Assembly (NCBI GenBank): GCA_022071955.1
Contig: JAJVIM010000035.1
Span: 1-48,306, forward strand
Direction: 5' to 3'
DNA: 48,306 nt
Source of the DNA: Anaerolineae bacterium
GTDB lineage: Bacteria > Chloroflexota > Anaerolineae > 4572-78 > J111
Part shown: positions 1-6,619 of the stretch, in pieces
How the letters are laid out: every line of letters begins with the position of its first letter
Numbering within the stretch: position 1 is the stretch's first letter
The notes under the pieces: generated by a model
Databases searched by the model: none
The model's input: the letters and a program-made list of their open reading frames with translations, nothing else
What the model was told of the DNA's origin: nothing
Program-made: the position numbers and the translations under genes

Positions 1-2
1 GC

Positions 3-260
3 AGGGGGCGGCTGCCGCTGACCACGCGCTCGGTGCGTCGCCTGTTTTTCGAGCTGGCCACTCAGGCCGGCATCAGCGATAAATTTCAATTGACACCCCA
101 TACCCTGCGCCACTTTTTCGCTACGACATTTCTGCGGGAGACCGGCGATCTGGCCCTGACCCAGGACGCGCTGGGCCACGCCGACCCGCGCACCACGCGC
201 ATCTACGCCAGCACCGACGTGGCTCACCTGGTTGACGCGCACAAACGGCTGTTTGGGTAG
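3..260 (+). CDS. Tyrosine recombinase (integrase/Xer family), C-terminal part, cut by window edge
   Basis: This is the C-terminal part of a site-specific tyrosine recombinase that would cut and rejoin DNA through a 3'-phosphotyrosine link. The frame is open to the left edge, so the true start lies outside; a GTG at 33 is internal. Visible catalytic-domain residues are the HTLRH box (His-x-x-Arg), the LGHADPRTT segment with the third-position His, and the nucleophilic Tyr in TRIYAS. The first catalytic Arg and the Lys should lie upstream of the window. It is followed after 10 bp by a small plasmid/phage-like gene, which suits an integrase at the edge of a mobile element, although a chromosome-dimer-type Xer protein cannot be excluded. 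Confidence 0.9.
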   Translation, partial: RGRLPLTTRSVRRLFFELATQAGISDKFQLTPHTLRHFFATTFLRETGDLALTQDALGHADPRTTRIYASTDVAHLVDAHKRLFG

Positions 261-270
261 ACAGGATTGA

Positions 271-666
271 ATGAATATGCAGAAAAGCCCTTCCAAAATA
301 CGGCGGATTATTCAAGAGGCGGCGGCCAACACCACCGGCGAGGTGCTGCCGCGCGGCGACACCCGCTACCAACCGGAGCGCATCAGGAGCCAGACCGAAC
401 GGGCCACGGCCAACGGGGTCAGCATCCGCACCCAGGCCAAGCTGGATTACCTGGCCGGCCACGCCCCGGAATTGCTGGAAAAGGTCAAATGCGGCCAGGT
501 CTCGGTTGACCGGGCTTACAAACAGGCCCGGGGCATCCGGCGCAAACTGACCCCGTTGGAACGGGTGCAGCGGCTGTGGGCCAAAGCCTCGCCGGAAGAA
601 CGGCTGACCATTGCCCGCTGGGTCTTTGAGGCGCATCACCAGGAATTTCGCAAGGGTGGCCAATGA
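271..666 (+). CDS. Small ParB/phage-like putative DNA-binding protein
   Basis: This encodes a basic 131-residue protein with ATG after an AGGA ribosome site. Its middle (TQAKLDYLAGHAPELLEKVK, then VSVDRAYKQ) resembles a short helical motif found in plasmid and phage DNA-associated proteins that look like ParB or helix-turn-helix proteins. The C-terminal half has the pattern TPLERVQRLWAKASPEER, also common in such proteins. I recall this resemblance and cannot verify it with a search. It overlaps the next gene by 4 bp (ATGA), so the two are likely translationally coupled. A role in partition or regulation of the element is plausible but unproven. Confidence 0.75.
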   Translation: MNMQKSPSKIRRIIQEAAANTTGEVLPRGDTRYQPERIRSQTERATANGVSIRTQAKLDYLAGHAPELLEKVKCGQVSVDRAYKQARGIRRKLTPLERVQRLWAKASPEERLTIARWVFEAHHQEFRKGGQ

Positions 667-1178
667 TTAACCTTGAATTAACCGGGTTTGCTGTGGGCAA
701 TAATCAGCAAATTGCCACGCCCGACCCACTATCTCAATTTCAACACATCTGGACTACGGCCTCACCCGCCGACCGGCTGGAGGTCATTAACTTTTTGGAG
801 CAGGAAATGCAAAAAATCGACACCCTCGCCAATGGCGACGTTCTGGTTGTAATGTCAGACCGGGAGTGGCAGGCGCTGCAACCGCCGGCCGGCTCTGCGC
901 CGGCTGACGAAACTCTGCCACCGGACCACCAAACCATCCGCTGTATTCAACACAAGCGGGATACCGGCCGGCTCTCAGTTCGGGCGGCCAACGTGACGCT
1001 GCGCTGGCTGGCCGCGGCCGGCACCCGGCATAACCCGGAGTTCGCGCCGCTGCTGGCTCTGGATAATTTTCTGGCGCTGCTGGCCGGCTCAACCCGACTG
1101 CCTTTCAAGGGCGGCGGCTCAGGCACGCTGGCGGAACTGCGCCAGGCCTTTGACCGGGAACTCAACCACCCATGCTGA
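663..1178 (+). CDS. Hypothetical protein of the replication-proximal operon
   Basis: I do not recognise this 171-residue protein. It is soluble, with no signal peptide or membrane segment. The N-terminal half holds an amphipathic stretch (PADRLEVINFLEQEMQKI) and the C-terminal half is helical and rich in Leu/Ala, ending in a basic-acidic segment. Its start overlaps the stop of the preceding gene (ATGA) and its end overlaps the DndC-like gene by 7 bp, so it sits inside a tightly packed three-gene unit with a putative DNA-binding protein and a PP-loop enzyme. A small accessory role in regulation or DNA modification is possible, but nothing in the sequence defines it. Confidence 0.65.
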   Translation: MINLELTGFAVGNNQQIATPDPLSQFQHIWTTASPADRLEVINFLEQEMQKIDTLANGDVLVVMSDREWQALQPPAGSAPADETLPPDHQTIRCIQHKRDTGRLSVRAANVTLRWLAAAGTRHNPEFAPLLALDNFLALLAGSTRLPFKGGGSGTLAELRQAFDRELNHPC

Positions 1179-2353
1179 TCCGGGACGTTGACGCCGCCAT
1201 CGATGATACCCTGGCCCGGCTGCAAAACCTCCCGGATCGGGAGACCTGGGTCATTCCCCAGTCCGGCGGCAAGGACAGCCGCGCCACCGGCCAACTGCCG
1301 GCCATCCTGATCGAGCAGGGCCGGCTGGAACCGCCCAAACGGGTGGTGCTGTATCTGGCCGATACGCTGCTGGAGTTTGAGGTATTCGCGGCCCAGGCTC
1401 AGGCCGGATTGCACGACCTGGCCGCCAAATACAAAAGTCTTGGCGTCGAAACTTACGCTTTTACCACCCTGCCGCTGCCCCAGGATGACTTCTGGGTGCG
1501 TGTCATCGGCTATGGTTATATGCCGCCCACCGCCAAAGTGCGCAGTTGCACCGATAAGCTCAAAATCACGCCGGCCCGCAAGGTGCTGCGCAACGAGGGC
1601 TGGGCCAACGCCCCGGTATTGCTGGGCGTGCGCTATGGCGAAAGCGACCGCCGCGATGAAACCCTGAACCGCGATAGTGACCGAATCCTGACCTGCGCCC
1701 GCACCGGCGAATGCGGCCCGGATTACCTGTACCTCAAACTGACCAACCGCGCCGCTTCCCGGCAGCGGGCGGTGGCTCCGATCATCAACTGGCGGGCCTG
1801 CGCAGTCTGGGACTTCCTGACCCTGATCGCGCCTCAATATGGCTTTGACAACCGCGCCCTGGCCGCCGTCTACGGGCCGGACGGGGAGATGCGCTACGGC
1901 TGTTGGACCTGCCCCCTGATTTTCCAGGACAAAACCGGCGACTATCTGGGCGGGACAGACCCCAAAGTCCGGGAACTGGTGCGCTTTGCCACCAGCATTT
2001 TTCGCAAGGAAGGCGCGGCCTGGCAGGTTGAGAACCGGGAAATCTTTGTCCGGGGCGGGGTGGCCAAAGACGGGCTGCTCTCCCTGGATTTCTGCCGGCG
2101 GGTTTTTGACTGGCTGGTTGACTTTGAGCGGCGCCGGGAATATCCCCTGCTGACCGGCTGGCAAAAGCAAATGATCCGGGCCATCTGGCAGTGGCGGGCC
2201 AGTCTGCCAGAGATGCAGGCCGGCCACGGCGGACAACTGCCCCTGCCGGCGGTCTTGAGTGAATACATTGAATTGAAACCGGCCTCTCGCCGTTTGGACA
2301 ACGGCCACGGCCAACAACTTGCTTTGTCTTTACAGCAGTCTGATAACCACTGA
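1172..2353 (+). CDS. PP-loop ATPase of the PAPS-reductase/DndC-like family
   Basis: The 393-residue product has the PP-loop SGGKDS at residues 31-36, which adenylates a substrate in PAPS reductases and DndC-type sulfurtransferases. Later landmarks also look DndC-like: FWVRVIGYGYMPP (about 107-119), a RSCTDKLKI segment with Cys126, LLGVRYGESDRRDE (150-163), and RYGCWTC with Cys244 and Cys247. Cys175 and Cys181 could help bind an iron-sulfur cluster. In Dnd systems DndC takes part in putting sulfur into the DNA backbone, yet no dndA, dndB, dndD or dndE lies nearby. It could instead modify a nucleotide, as phage-borne homologues may. It overlaps the upstream gene by 7 bp and precedes the initiator by 10 bp. 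Confidence 0.85.
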   Translation: MLIRDVDAAIDDTLARLQNLPDRETWVIPQSGGKDSRATGQLPAILIEQGRLEPPKRVVLYLADTLLEFEVFAAQAQAGLHDLAAKYKSLGVETYAFTTLPLPQDDFWVRVIGYGYMPPTAKVRSCTDKLKITPARKVLRNEGWANAPVLLGVRYGESDRRDETLNRDSDRILTCARTGECGPDYLYLKLTNRAASRQRAVAPIINWRACAVWDFLTLIAPQYGFDNRALAAVYGPDGEMRYGCWTCPLIFQDKTGDYLGGTDPKVRELVRFATSIFRKEGAAWQVENREIFVRGGVAKDGLLSLDFCRRVFDWLVDFERRREYPLLTGWQKQMIRAIWQWRASLPEMQAGHGGQLPLPAVLSEYIELKPASRRLDNGHGQQLALSLQQSDNH

Positions 2354-2363
2354 GGAGTTTACT

Positions 2364-4277
2364 ATGGACGATCTCCAACTCGAAGGCTTCATTGATGCCG
2401 ACCACGCCGATGACATCCGGGCGCAGGCGTTCACCAGGCCGCACCTCGTTTTTCGCGTCGATAACTACTTTATTGACTACTGGCTGCCGCTGCTTGGCCC
2501 GACCCGGGCCTGGCTGGTCATTGCGATGCAGCAGGCGTGCTGGCAGGGCAGCAAACCCGGTCGCTCGCTGCAACTGGCGCAGGACGAACTGGGAGCGCAG
2601 TGCAACCTGGGCCGGCAGCGGGTCAATGAATTGTTGAGCGACGCTCTGGTCGCCCACTTCATCGCCGATAGACAGGCGATGTTCAAATCCGGCCAACGCC
2701 GGCCCAACAGCTACGATGTGCGACTGACCTCGCCGCTCATTCCGGCGCAGGCCGCCGGCTTGCAACAGGAAATCGCCAGCCGGCTGGCTGCCGGCGAAAC
2801 ACTGGCGGCGGTGATGCAAGCGCTGATTGGCGAAGCGCAAACGGCGCGAACAACACTGCTGGAACGGTTGACCCGGCCCGGCACGCCCGATTCGTTTACG
2901 CCGCACACCATCACCGGGATTGTGCAGGGGTTTGCCGAGCCGGGGCAACTGGCTAACAACCTGCGCCGGCAGATCAATGTGTTGGCCGGCCTGCTGCTTG
3001 AACCGAAATCGGTTCATCTTGAGAAGCAGTATCTGCGCCAGGACTGGCTGCCCCTGCTGGGCCATGCCGGCACATGGCTGGTCGTGGTCATCCGCCAGAG
3101 TTGCTATGCCGATGATACCGAGGTGCGCGATACGTTTTCGATGGAAAAATCATCGCTGGCCGGGCGACTGGGGGTGTCCGAAAACACAATACGCCGTCTG
3201 GTCAAAAACAAACATCTGCCAACATTTTTTCGCCCGCTGGCGGATGATGGTTCAGCCTGGCAGCCGGGCCGCTACCGGCTGGAAGGGCGGGTAGCGATGA
3301 AGAATAATCCCCTGACGCCGGCAGACCGGGCAATGAACGATGAGCAGGTACAACCTGAACCGCCAAAAGGCGACACGGTGAACCAGCAAAAGGCGACACG
3401 GTTAGAAGCTGAACCGCCAAAAGGCGACACGGTGAACCAGCAAAAGGCGACACGGCTGGAAGCTGAACCGCCAAAAGGCGACACGGTGAACCGCCAAAAG
3501 GCGACACGGCTGGAAGCTGAACCGCCAAAAGGCGACACGGTAACAGACCGGGAACCGCCAAAAGGCGACAGCGATTCAGCACCTTTTAAAGACTCAGCAC
3601 TTTTTAAAGACTCCGATCAAGAGTCTTTAAAAGCAGGAGCAGCAGTAAAAACGCATATACATGCGCATGAACCTGCTGCCGCTGCTGCTCTGCCTGAACA
3701 ACCTGACGCATATTTGCTCAACCTGTACCGCCAGGAAATCGGCCCCGCGAAACCCATCATCCAGAACCAGATCAAGGCCGCCGCCGTCGAAATCCCCGAC
3801 CACGACCTCTGGGAGCGGGCCTTTGCCGAGATGGCAGCGGCAAACAAGGCCGAGTGGCGCTACGTGCTGGCCATCGCCCGGCGGATGCAGCGGGACGCCG
3901 CGGCAGCCAACTTCGCGGCCAACGACGTGACCCTGCCGCCCAACGGGGACTCGCCCGCCGCCGGCGACATTACCCCGCCCCACCCGGCGCAGTCCCCTGC
4001 CACCCCACCGCCCTCCCCGACCGAGGCGCTGTGGCAGGAAACGCTGGACCACCTGCGCCTGCAAATGAGCCGGCAAACTTTTGACGCCTGGCTCAAGGGG
4101 ACGGCGCTGCGAACCGCCGGGGAGAGCGTCTGGACGGTGGAGTGCGCCAACACCTATGCGAAAGACTGGTTGGAAAACCGGCTGCGAACCACGATGGAAC
4201 GCGCCGCCGGCAGCGTGGCCGGGGGCAAGGTAACGCTCAACTTTGTGACGCAGGAACAGGAGGGATGTGATGCCTGA
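2364..4277 (+). CDS. Replication initiator: duplicated N-terminal module, DnaD-like domain, DnaA domain I-like C-terminus
   Basis: ATG at 2364 is chosen over an in-frame start at 2319 because a GAGGAG site lies just upstream. The protein has 637 residues. Two related modules occur near residues 30-100 and 217-300; both begin with a Tyr-x4-Trp-Leu-Pro-Leu-Leu-Gly pattern and the second continues into a helix-turn-helix-like stretch (GRLGVSENTIRRLVKNK). A low-complexity section of 18-residue repeats follows from residue 332. Residues about 448-508 look like the DnaD/DnaB_2 domain, ending in WRYVLAIARRM. Residues about 556-637 match DnaA domain I (LWQETLDHL, QTFDAWLKG, KDWLENRL). The family pieces imply origin binding, helicase recruitment and remodelling in one protein. 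Iteron-like DNA lies within the gene. Confidence 0.85.
   Translation: MDDLQLEGFIDADHADDIRAQAFTRPHLVFRVDNYFIDYWLPLLGPTRAWLVIAMQQACWQGSKPGRSLQLAQDELGAQCNLGRQRVNELLSDALVAHFIADRQAMFKSGQRRPNSYDVRLTSPLIPAQAAGLQQEIASRLAAGETLAAVMQALIGEAQTARTTLLERLTRPGTPDSFTPHTITGIVQGFAEPGQLANNLRRQINVLAGLLLEPKSVHLEKQYLRQDWLPLLGHAGTWLVVVIRQSCYADDTEVRDTFSMEKSSLAGRLGVSENTIRRLVKNKHLPTFFRPLADDGSAWQPGRYRLEGRVAMKNNPLTPADRAMNDEQVQPEPPKGDTVNQQKATRLEAEPPKGDTVNQQKATRLEAEPPKGDTVNRQKATRLEAEPPKGDTVTDREPPKGDSDSAPFKDSALFKDSDQESLKAGAAVKTHIHAHEPAAAAALPEQPDAYLLNLYRQEIGPAKPIIQNQIKAAAVEIPDHDLWERAFAEMAAANKAEWRYVLAIARRMQRDAAAANFAANDVTLPPNGDSPAAGDITPPHPAQSPATPPPSPTEALWQETLDHLRLQMSRQTFDAWLKGTALRTAGESVWTVECANTYAKDWLENRLRTTMERAAGSVAGGKVTLNFVTQEQEGCDA
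3357..3574 (+). repeat. Eight iteron-like 23-bp direct repeats inside the initiator gene
   Basis: Copies start at 3357, 3380, 3411, 3434, 3465, 3488, 3519 and 3552, with consensus GAACCGCCAAAAGGCGACAC plus GGT; copies 2 and 4 carry AG instead of CG at positions 6-7 and copy 8 diverges at its end. Spacing alternates 23 and 31 bp, giving a 54-bp higher unit. Copies 2, 4 and 6 lie in a different reading frame from copies 1, 3, 5, 7 and 8, so the same DNA word encodes EPPKGDT in one frame and QQKATR or RQKATR in the other. That favours selection on DNA. Each core contains the small palindrome GCC-AAAA-GGC. Confidence 0.85.
3584..3632. other. A+T-rich segment with direct and inverted repeats next to the iterons; candidate DNA-unwinding element
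   Basis: The word TTTTAAAGACTC occurs at 3584-3595 and 3602-3613, and its exact complement GAGTCTTTAAAA occurs at 3621-3632, making a perfect 12-bp inverted repeat with a 7-base loop. This A+T-rich patch sits directly after the last iteron inside a GC-rich gene, which is the iteron-plus-unwinding-element order of lambda-type origins. Origin function is inference from layout. Confidence 0.55.
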
Positions 4278-4309
4278 GAAAAATTCACCCAATTTTTACA
4301 GAAGGGATA

Positions 4310-4338
4310 TTGACCGGATGTTCGTTTTATGCTACACT
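4310..4338 (+). promoter_or_regulatory. Candidate sigma70-type promoter for structured RNA element A
   Basis: TTGACC at 4310-4315 and TACACT at 4333-4338 are separated by exactly 17 bp. The expected transcription start near 4345 falls just before the first conserved block of RNA element A at 4352. The match to consensus is 5 of 6 and 4 of 6. Confidence 0.55.
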
Positions 4339-4351
4339 TCAACCGAATTAC

Positions 4352-4470
4352 AGGGCCACGAATCCAACGGTGTAATTGTTAGCCAGGGAAGATGCCCACA
4401 GCATACACTCTTTTGGCGCTGCCTGCACAGGGCGGCAAATTGGGTATATGCTGTGGGCATTTTGTATTTT
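4352..4470 (+). ncRNA. Structured RNA-like element, copy A (119 nt, terminator-ended)
   Basis: Conserved blocks shared with copy B are AGGGCC at 4352, GAATCCA at 4360 and AGGGAAGATGCCC ending near 4397. Hairpin 1 pairs 4366-4371 with 4375-4380 (six pairs including G-U). The main stem pairs 4392-4405 with 4447-4460 (14 perfect pairs) and encloses a six-pair stem 4418-4423/4431-4436. The main stem is followed by TTTGTATTTT, as in intrinsic terminators. With the promoter just upstream, this could be a short stand-alone RNA or an attenuating leader for the gene at 4497. No known RNA family was recognised. Confidence 0.6.
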
Positions 4471-4496
4471 CGACCACCACAACTCCGAGACCAGAG

Positions 4497-4949
4497 ATGG
4501 ATATGATCACCGTGACGGCCAGGCCGACCGCTTCCCGGATCAAGCGGTTATCCGAGCAGATTAATTTTAACGATATGCGCAAGATATGCGAGGCGCGCGG
4601 CGCCCTGCTGGAAAAAGGGGCCGGCTCTGACTTTTCGCAGACCCTGGATGACCTCCGGTTGAGCTTCATCCGGGCGACGGGGGTGTACTCCTACATCCTG
4701 GGGATGTTGAAACGGCGGGCGCACTACCCGGCCAGCCAGTGCGTCATTCACGAGGCCGGGCGGCTGGTGGTCGGCAGCGGGCGGCAAACCATTGCCGAGT
4801 TTGTGAGCAGCCGCTACACCCCGGAAACGCTGCCCTACCGGATCGATGTGCAGCGCACCCACGGCAAGTCGAAGCTGTATGGTGTTTCCGACAACGGCGC
4901 ACAGGGCGACGACCTGTACCAGCGCCGGTACGAAATACTCTGGATTTAA
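4497..4949 (+). CDS. Hypothetical protein between two structured RNA elements
   Basis: I do not recognise this 150-residue protein. An in-frame ATG at 4392 lies within the main stem of RNA element A, so ATG at 4497 (or 4503) is preferred; the ribosome site is weak. The product is soluble and mixed in charge, with a helical N-terminus (SRIKRLSEQINFNDMRKI) and a C-terminal half containing GRQTIAEFVSSRY and LPYRIDVQRTHGKSKLYGVS, which suggests a small alpha/beta domain. It is flanked by the two copies of the structured element, so its transcription must pass through or start after element A. A regulatory or plasmid-maintenance role is possible, but the sequence gives no direct clue. Confidence 0.6.
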   Translation: MDMITVTARPTASRIKRLSEQINFNDMRKICEARGALLEKGAGSDFSQTLDDLRLSFIRATGVYSYILGMLKRRAHYPASQCVIHEAGRLVVGSGRQTIAEFVSSRYTPETLPYRIDVQRTHGKSKLYGVSDNGAQGDDLYQRRYEILWI

Positions 4950-4964
4950 GTTAGTGTCACGGAA

Positions 4965-5011
4965 TTTTCGCCACCACGCATTTGGCTGTGGTCGGTGGCA
5001 AGTGGCGAAAA
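4965..5011. repeat. Inverted repeat downstream of the 4497-4949 gene
   Basis: TTTTCGCCAC at 4965-4974 is exactly complementary to GTGGCGAAAA at 5002-5011, with nested CCACCAC/GTGG pairings in the loop. It lies 15 bp after the stop codon and has no clear T-run, so it may be a factor-binding palindrome or a hairpin at the end of the message. The rest of 4950-5075 contains nothing else I can name apart from a GC-rich hairpin near 5044-5068. Confidence 0.5.
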
Positions 5012-5075
5012 ACTAAAGATACTAACGATTTAACGTTTTGAACACCGCCGCCTTAAGCGGGCGCGGCGAATGACA

Positions 5076-5194
5076 AGGGCCAGGAATCCACGGCGGTTAA
5101 CCCGCCGGCAGGGAAGATGCCCCTCAAGTACGATTGACCCCCCACGGCTGTCTCAGCCGGGGTGGTGGCGTATTTGAGGGGCATTTTTTGTTTT
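5076..5194 (+). ncRNA. Structured RNA-like element, copy B (119 nt, terminator-ended)
   Basis: This is the second copy of the element at 4352, of equal length and with GAATCCA and GGGCAT at the same offsets (8 and 103). Hairpin 1 pairs CGGCGG 5091-5096 with CCGCCG 5102-5107; the sequence differs from copy A but pairing is kept. The main stem pairs 5117-5131 with 5170-5184 (one G-U) and contains GGCTG/CAGCC at 5146-5150/5154-5158. A TTTTTTGTTTT run follows. Compensatory changes in two stems support an RNA structure. It lies 100 bp before the HTH-TadE gene, in the leader of the pilus operon. No clear promoter was seen directly upstream. Confidence 0.6.
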
Positions 5195-5293
5195 CCGGCG
5201 AGTCAGGCAGAGCCGGCGGCAGCAACACGACTAAAAATCCGTTGCTACCGGCTATCTGCTACCGGCTAACCGCTATTTTCCGAACGGGACGAT

Positions 5294-5911
5294 ATGGACG
5301 AGTCAACCACCAGCCACAAAACAGACGACGTGGTGATCACCTCCGGCCAGGTGGCGCACCTGCTGGGCGTGGCCCCGGCGACAGTGCGCCGCTGGGTGCA
5401 GGAGGGGCGGCTGCGGCCGCAAACGACAACCCTGGGCGGCCATCTGCGTTTCAGGATGTCCTACATCCGGCGCCTTCTGGAAACGCCCGCCGCCGCCCCG
5501 ACCGAGGCGGATGCCTGGTGGGACAGCGAGGAAGCCGGGCAGGGGCTTGTCGAGTTTGCCCTGGTCATTCCCCTCATTTTGCTGTTTGTGCTGGGCTTCA
5601 TCGCCTTTGCCAATACCTTTCGCCAGGTCACGGCCATGAACAACGCCGCCGACGCCGGCGCGTTCTATGCCAGCCTGGGCCATCCCGCCGCCGAGGTGGA
5701 GCAGTATGTGGGCCGCCGGCTGCGGGAACAACTGGTTGACCCGGCCGAAGTGGACATCGCTATTAGCCCGGCAGTTTATTCCTACGGCGATGTTATTACG
5801 GTGGCCATCACCAAAACGATGCGGCTGGACGCCGTGTTCTGGCGGGCGGATTTCCCGCTGCCGGCTCAGGCCAGCCAGATCGTGCAAAAGCAGGTCGAGG
5901 TGTCGCCGTGA
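5294..5911 (+). CDS. HTH domain fused to a TadE-type pseudopilin
   Basis: This 205-residue protein joins two unrelated domains. Residues about 14-61 form a MerR/excisionase-type helix-turn-helix (ITSGQVAHLLGVAPATVRRW, then a GGHLRF wing). Residues 81-110 are a class III prepilin signal: AG|QGLVEFAL with Gly82, Glu87 at +5, then a hydrophobic segment through about 107. The rest is a TadE-like extracellular domain. TadE proteins are minor pseudopilins of Tad pili. If a prepilin peptidase cuts after Gly82, an 82-residue DNA-binding leader would be released into the cytoplasm. An internal ATG at 5456 could give TadE without the HTH, but the full frame is intact. It overlaps the TadG-like gene by 4 bp and heads the pilus operon. 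Confidence 0.85.
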   Translation: MDESTTSHKTDDVVITSGQVAHLLGVAPATVRRWVQEGRLRPQTTTLGGHLRFRMSYIRRLLETPAAAPTEADAWWDSEEAGQGLVEFALVIPLILLFVLGFIAFANTFRQVTAMNNAADAGAFYASLGHPAAEVEQYVGRRLREQLVDPAEVDIAISPAVYSYGDVITVAITKTMRLDAVFWRADFPLPAQASQIVQKQVEVSP

Positions 5912-6498
5912 AAGAGCGCGGGCAGACAATGGTGCTGGTGGCCATCTTTCTGATGGGCGCCGTCGCGGTGGGGACTTTGCTCATCGTCAACGCCTTAAGC
6001 TGGTTCAACGCCCGCCGGGCCACTTACCAGGCTGTCAGCCGGGCGGCCAATGACGGCGCGGGCGAACTGGTCTGGATCGACGGGCTGCCGCTGCTGGGGG
6101 TAGCCGACCCCGAACAACCCGACCTGCCGGCGGCCGGCGGGCGGCACTGCCTGGACCCGGACCGCGCCCGGTCGGTCACGTTGAACTCACTGCGGGAAAA
6201 TCTGGGCCGGATTGCCGCGCCGTATGTCACCGACAGCGGCGCGCCGCTATCGCCGGCGCAGGTGGTCAGCGACACAACCTACCTGCTCGAACTGAGCGTG
6301 GTCAACCCGCCCGCCCTGAACTGCCCGGCCGGCGACCCGGAGCCGACCTACCCGCCCGGCGAAAGTTACTCCTACCAGCGGCCCTACGTCCACCTGGCGG
6401 TGCGGCTGCCACTGAGAGCAATGTTCGGGCCGTACCAGGTGACGCCGGTCTATGTGATCGATGTCACCTCGGCGACCGACCCGGCCGGAGGAAACTGA
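5908..6498 (+). CDS. TadG-like pilus assembly protein
   Basis: The 196-residue product begins with KERGQTMVLVAIFLMG followed by a hydrophobic segment (to about residue 28), the pattern of TadG/TadE-family proteins anchored by an N-terminal helix with the remainder outside the membrane. The +5 glutamate of true pseudopilins is absent (Leu instead), so processing is less likely than for the upstream TadE. The extracellular part has one Cys pair candidate (HCLD and NCPA). It starts at GTG 5908, overlapping the TGA of the HTH-TadE gene, and so is translationally coupled to it. It is followed by an intergenic repeat and then cpaB. A role in assembling or capping the Tad pilus is inferred from position. 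Confidence 0.8.
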   Translation: MKERGQTMVLVAIFLMGAVAVGTLLIVNALSWFNARRATYQAVSRAANDGAGELVWIDGLPLLGVADPEQPDLPAAGGRHCLDPDRARSVTLNSLRENLGRIAAPYVTDSGAPLSPAQVVSDTTYLLELSVVNPPALNCPAGDPEPTYPPGESYSYQRPYVHLAVRLPLRAMFGPYQVTPVYVIDVTSATDPAGGN

Positions 6499-6607
6499 TG
6501 AATTGTGAATGGTGAATGGTCAATGGTGAATGGTGAATGACCGATAAGGCGGGGCGGGCGGCTGATGAATTGTGAATGGTGAATGGTGAATTGTGAATGA
6601 CCGATAA
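6496..6607 (+). repeat. Intergenic short-repeat array (two copies of a TGAATGG-type block)
   Basis: Two related blocks at 6496-6547 and 6563-6607 both start TGATGAATTGTGAATGG and end TGAATGACCGATAA, and are built of degenerate GTGAATG heptamers. The first overlaps the end of the TadG-like gene. The block lies between this gene and cpaB, whose AAAGGA ribosome site follows directly. Confidence 0.8.
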
Positions 6608-6619
6608 AGGATTGAACAC

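Noticed and set aside
947..2317. Long open frame on the - strand opposite the DndC-like gene
   Set aside because: It is a shadow frame in GC-rich DNA: no family motifs and no ribosome site, while the + strand frame has clear catalytic motifs.
3357..3574. Regular repeats looking like a short CRISPR array
   Set aside because: Repeats are 23 bp with spacers of 0 or 8-10 bp, the spacers are not unique, and the block lies within an open coding frame. Iteron-like repeats explain it better.
4392..4496. Upstream extension of the 4497 gene to ATG 4392
   Set aside because: The extra 35 codons lie in the main stem and loop of RNA element A and encode no plausible domain.
663..4949. A relaxase hidden among the unknown proteins at 663 or 4497
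   Set aside because: Neither shows a His triad or catalytic Tyr pair typical of relaxases, and both are small.
4352..5194. Cobalamin riboswitch, suggested by GGGAAG and AATCC words
   Set aside because: The B12 box and the other conserved segments are absent, the total length is too short, and neighbours have no B12-related role.
4352..5194. Integron attC sites, suggested by paired hairpins next to small genes
   Set aside because: There are no matching GTT-type core sites at the stem ends, no integron integrase is visible, and the T-runs fit terminators.
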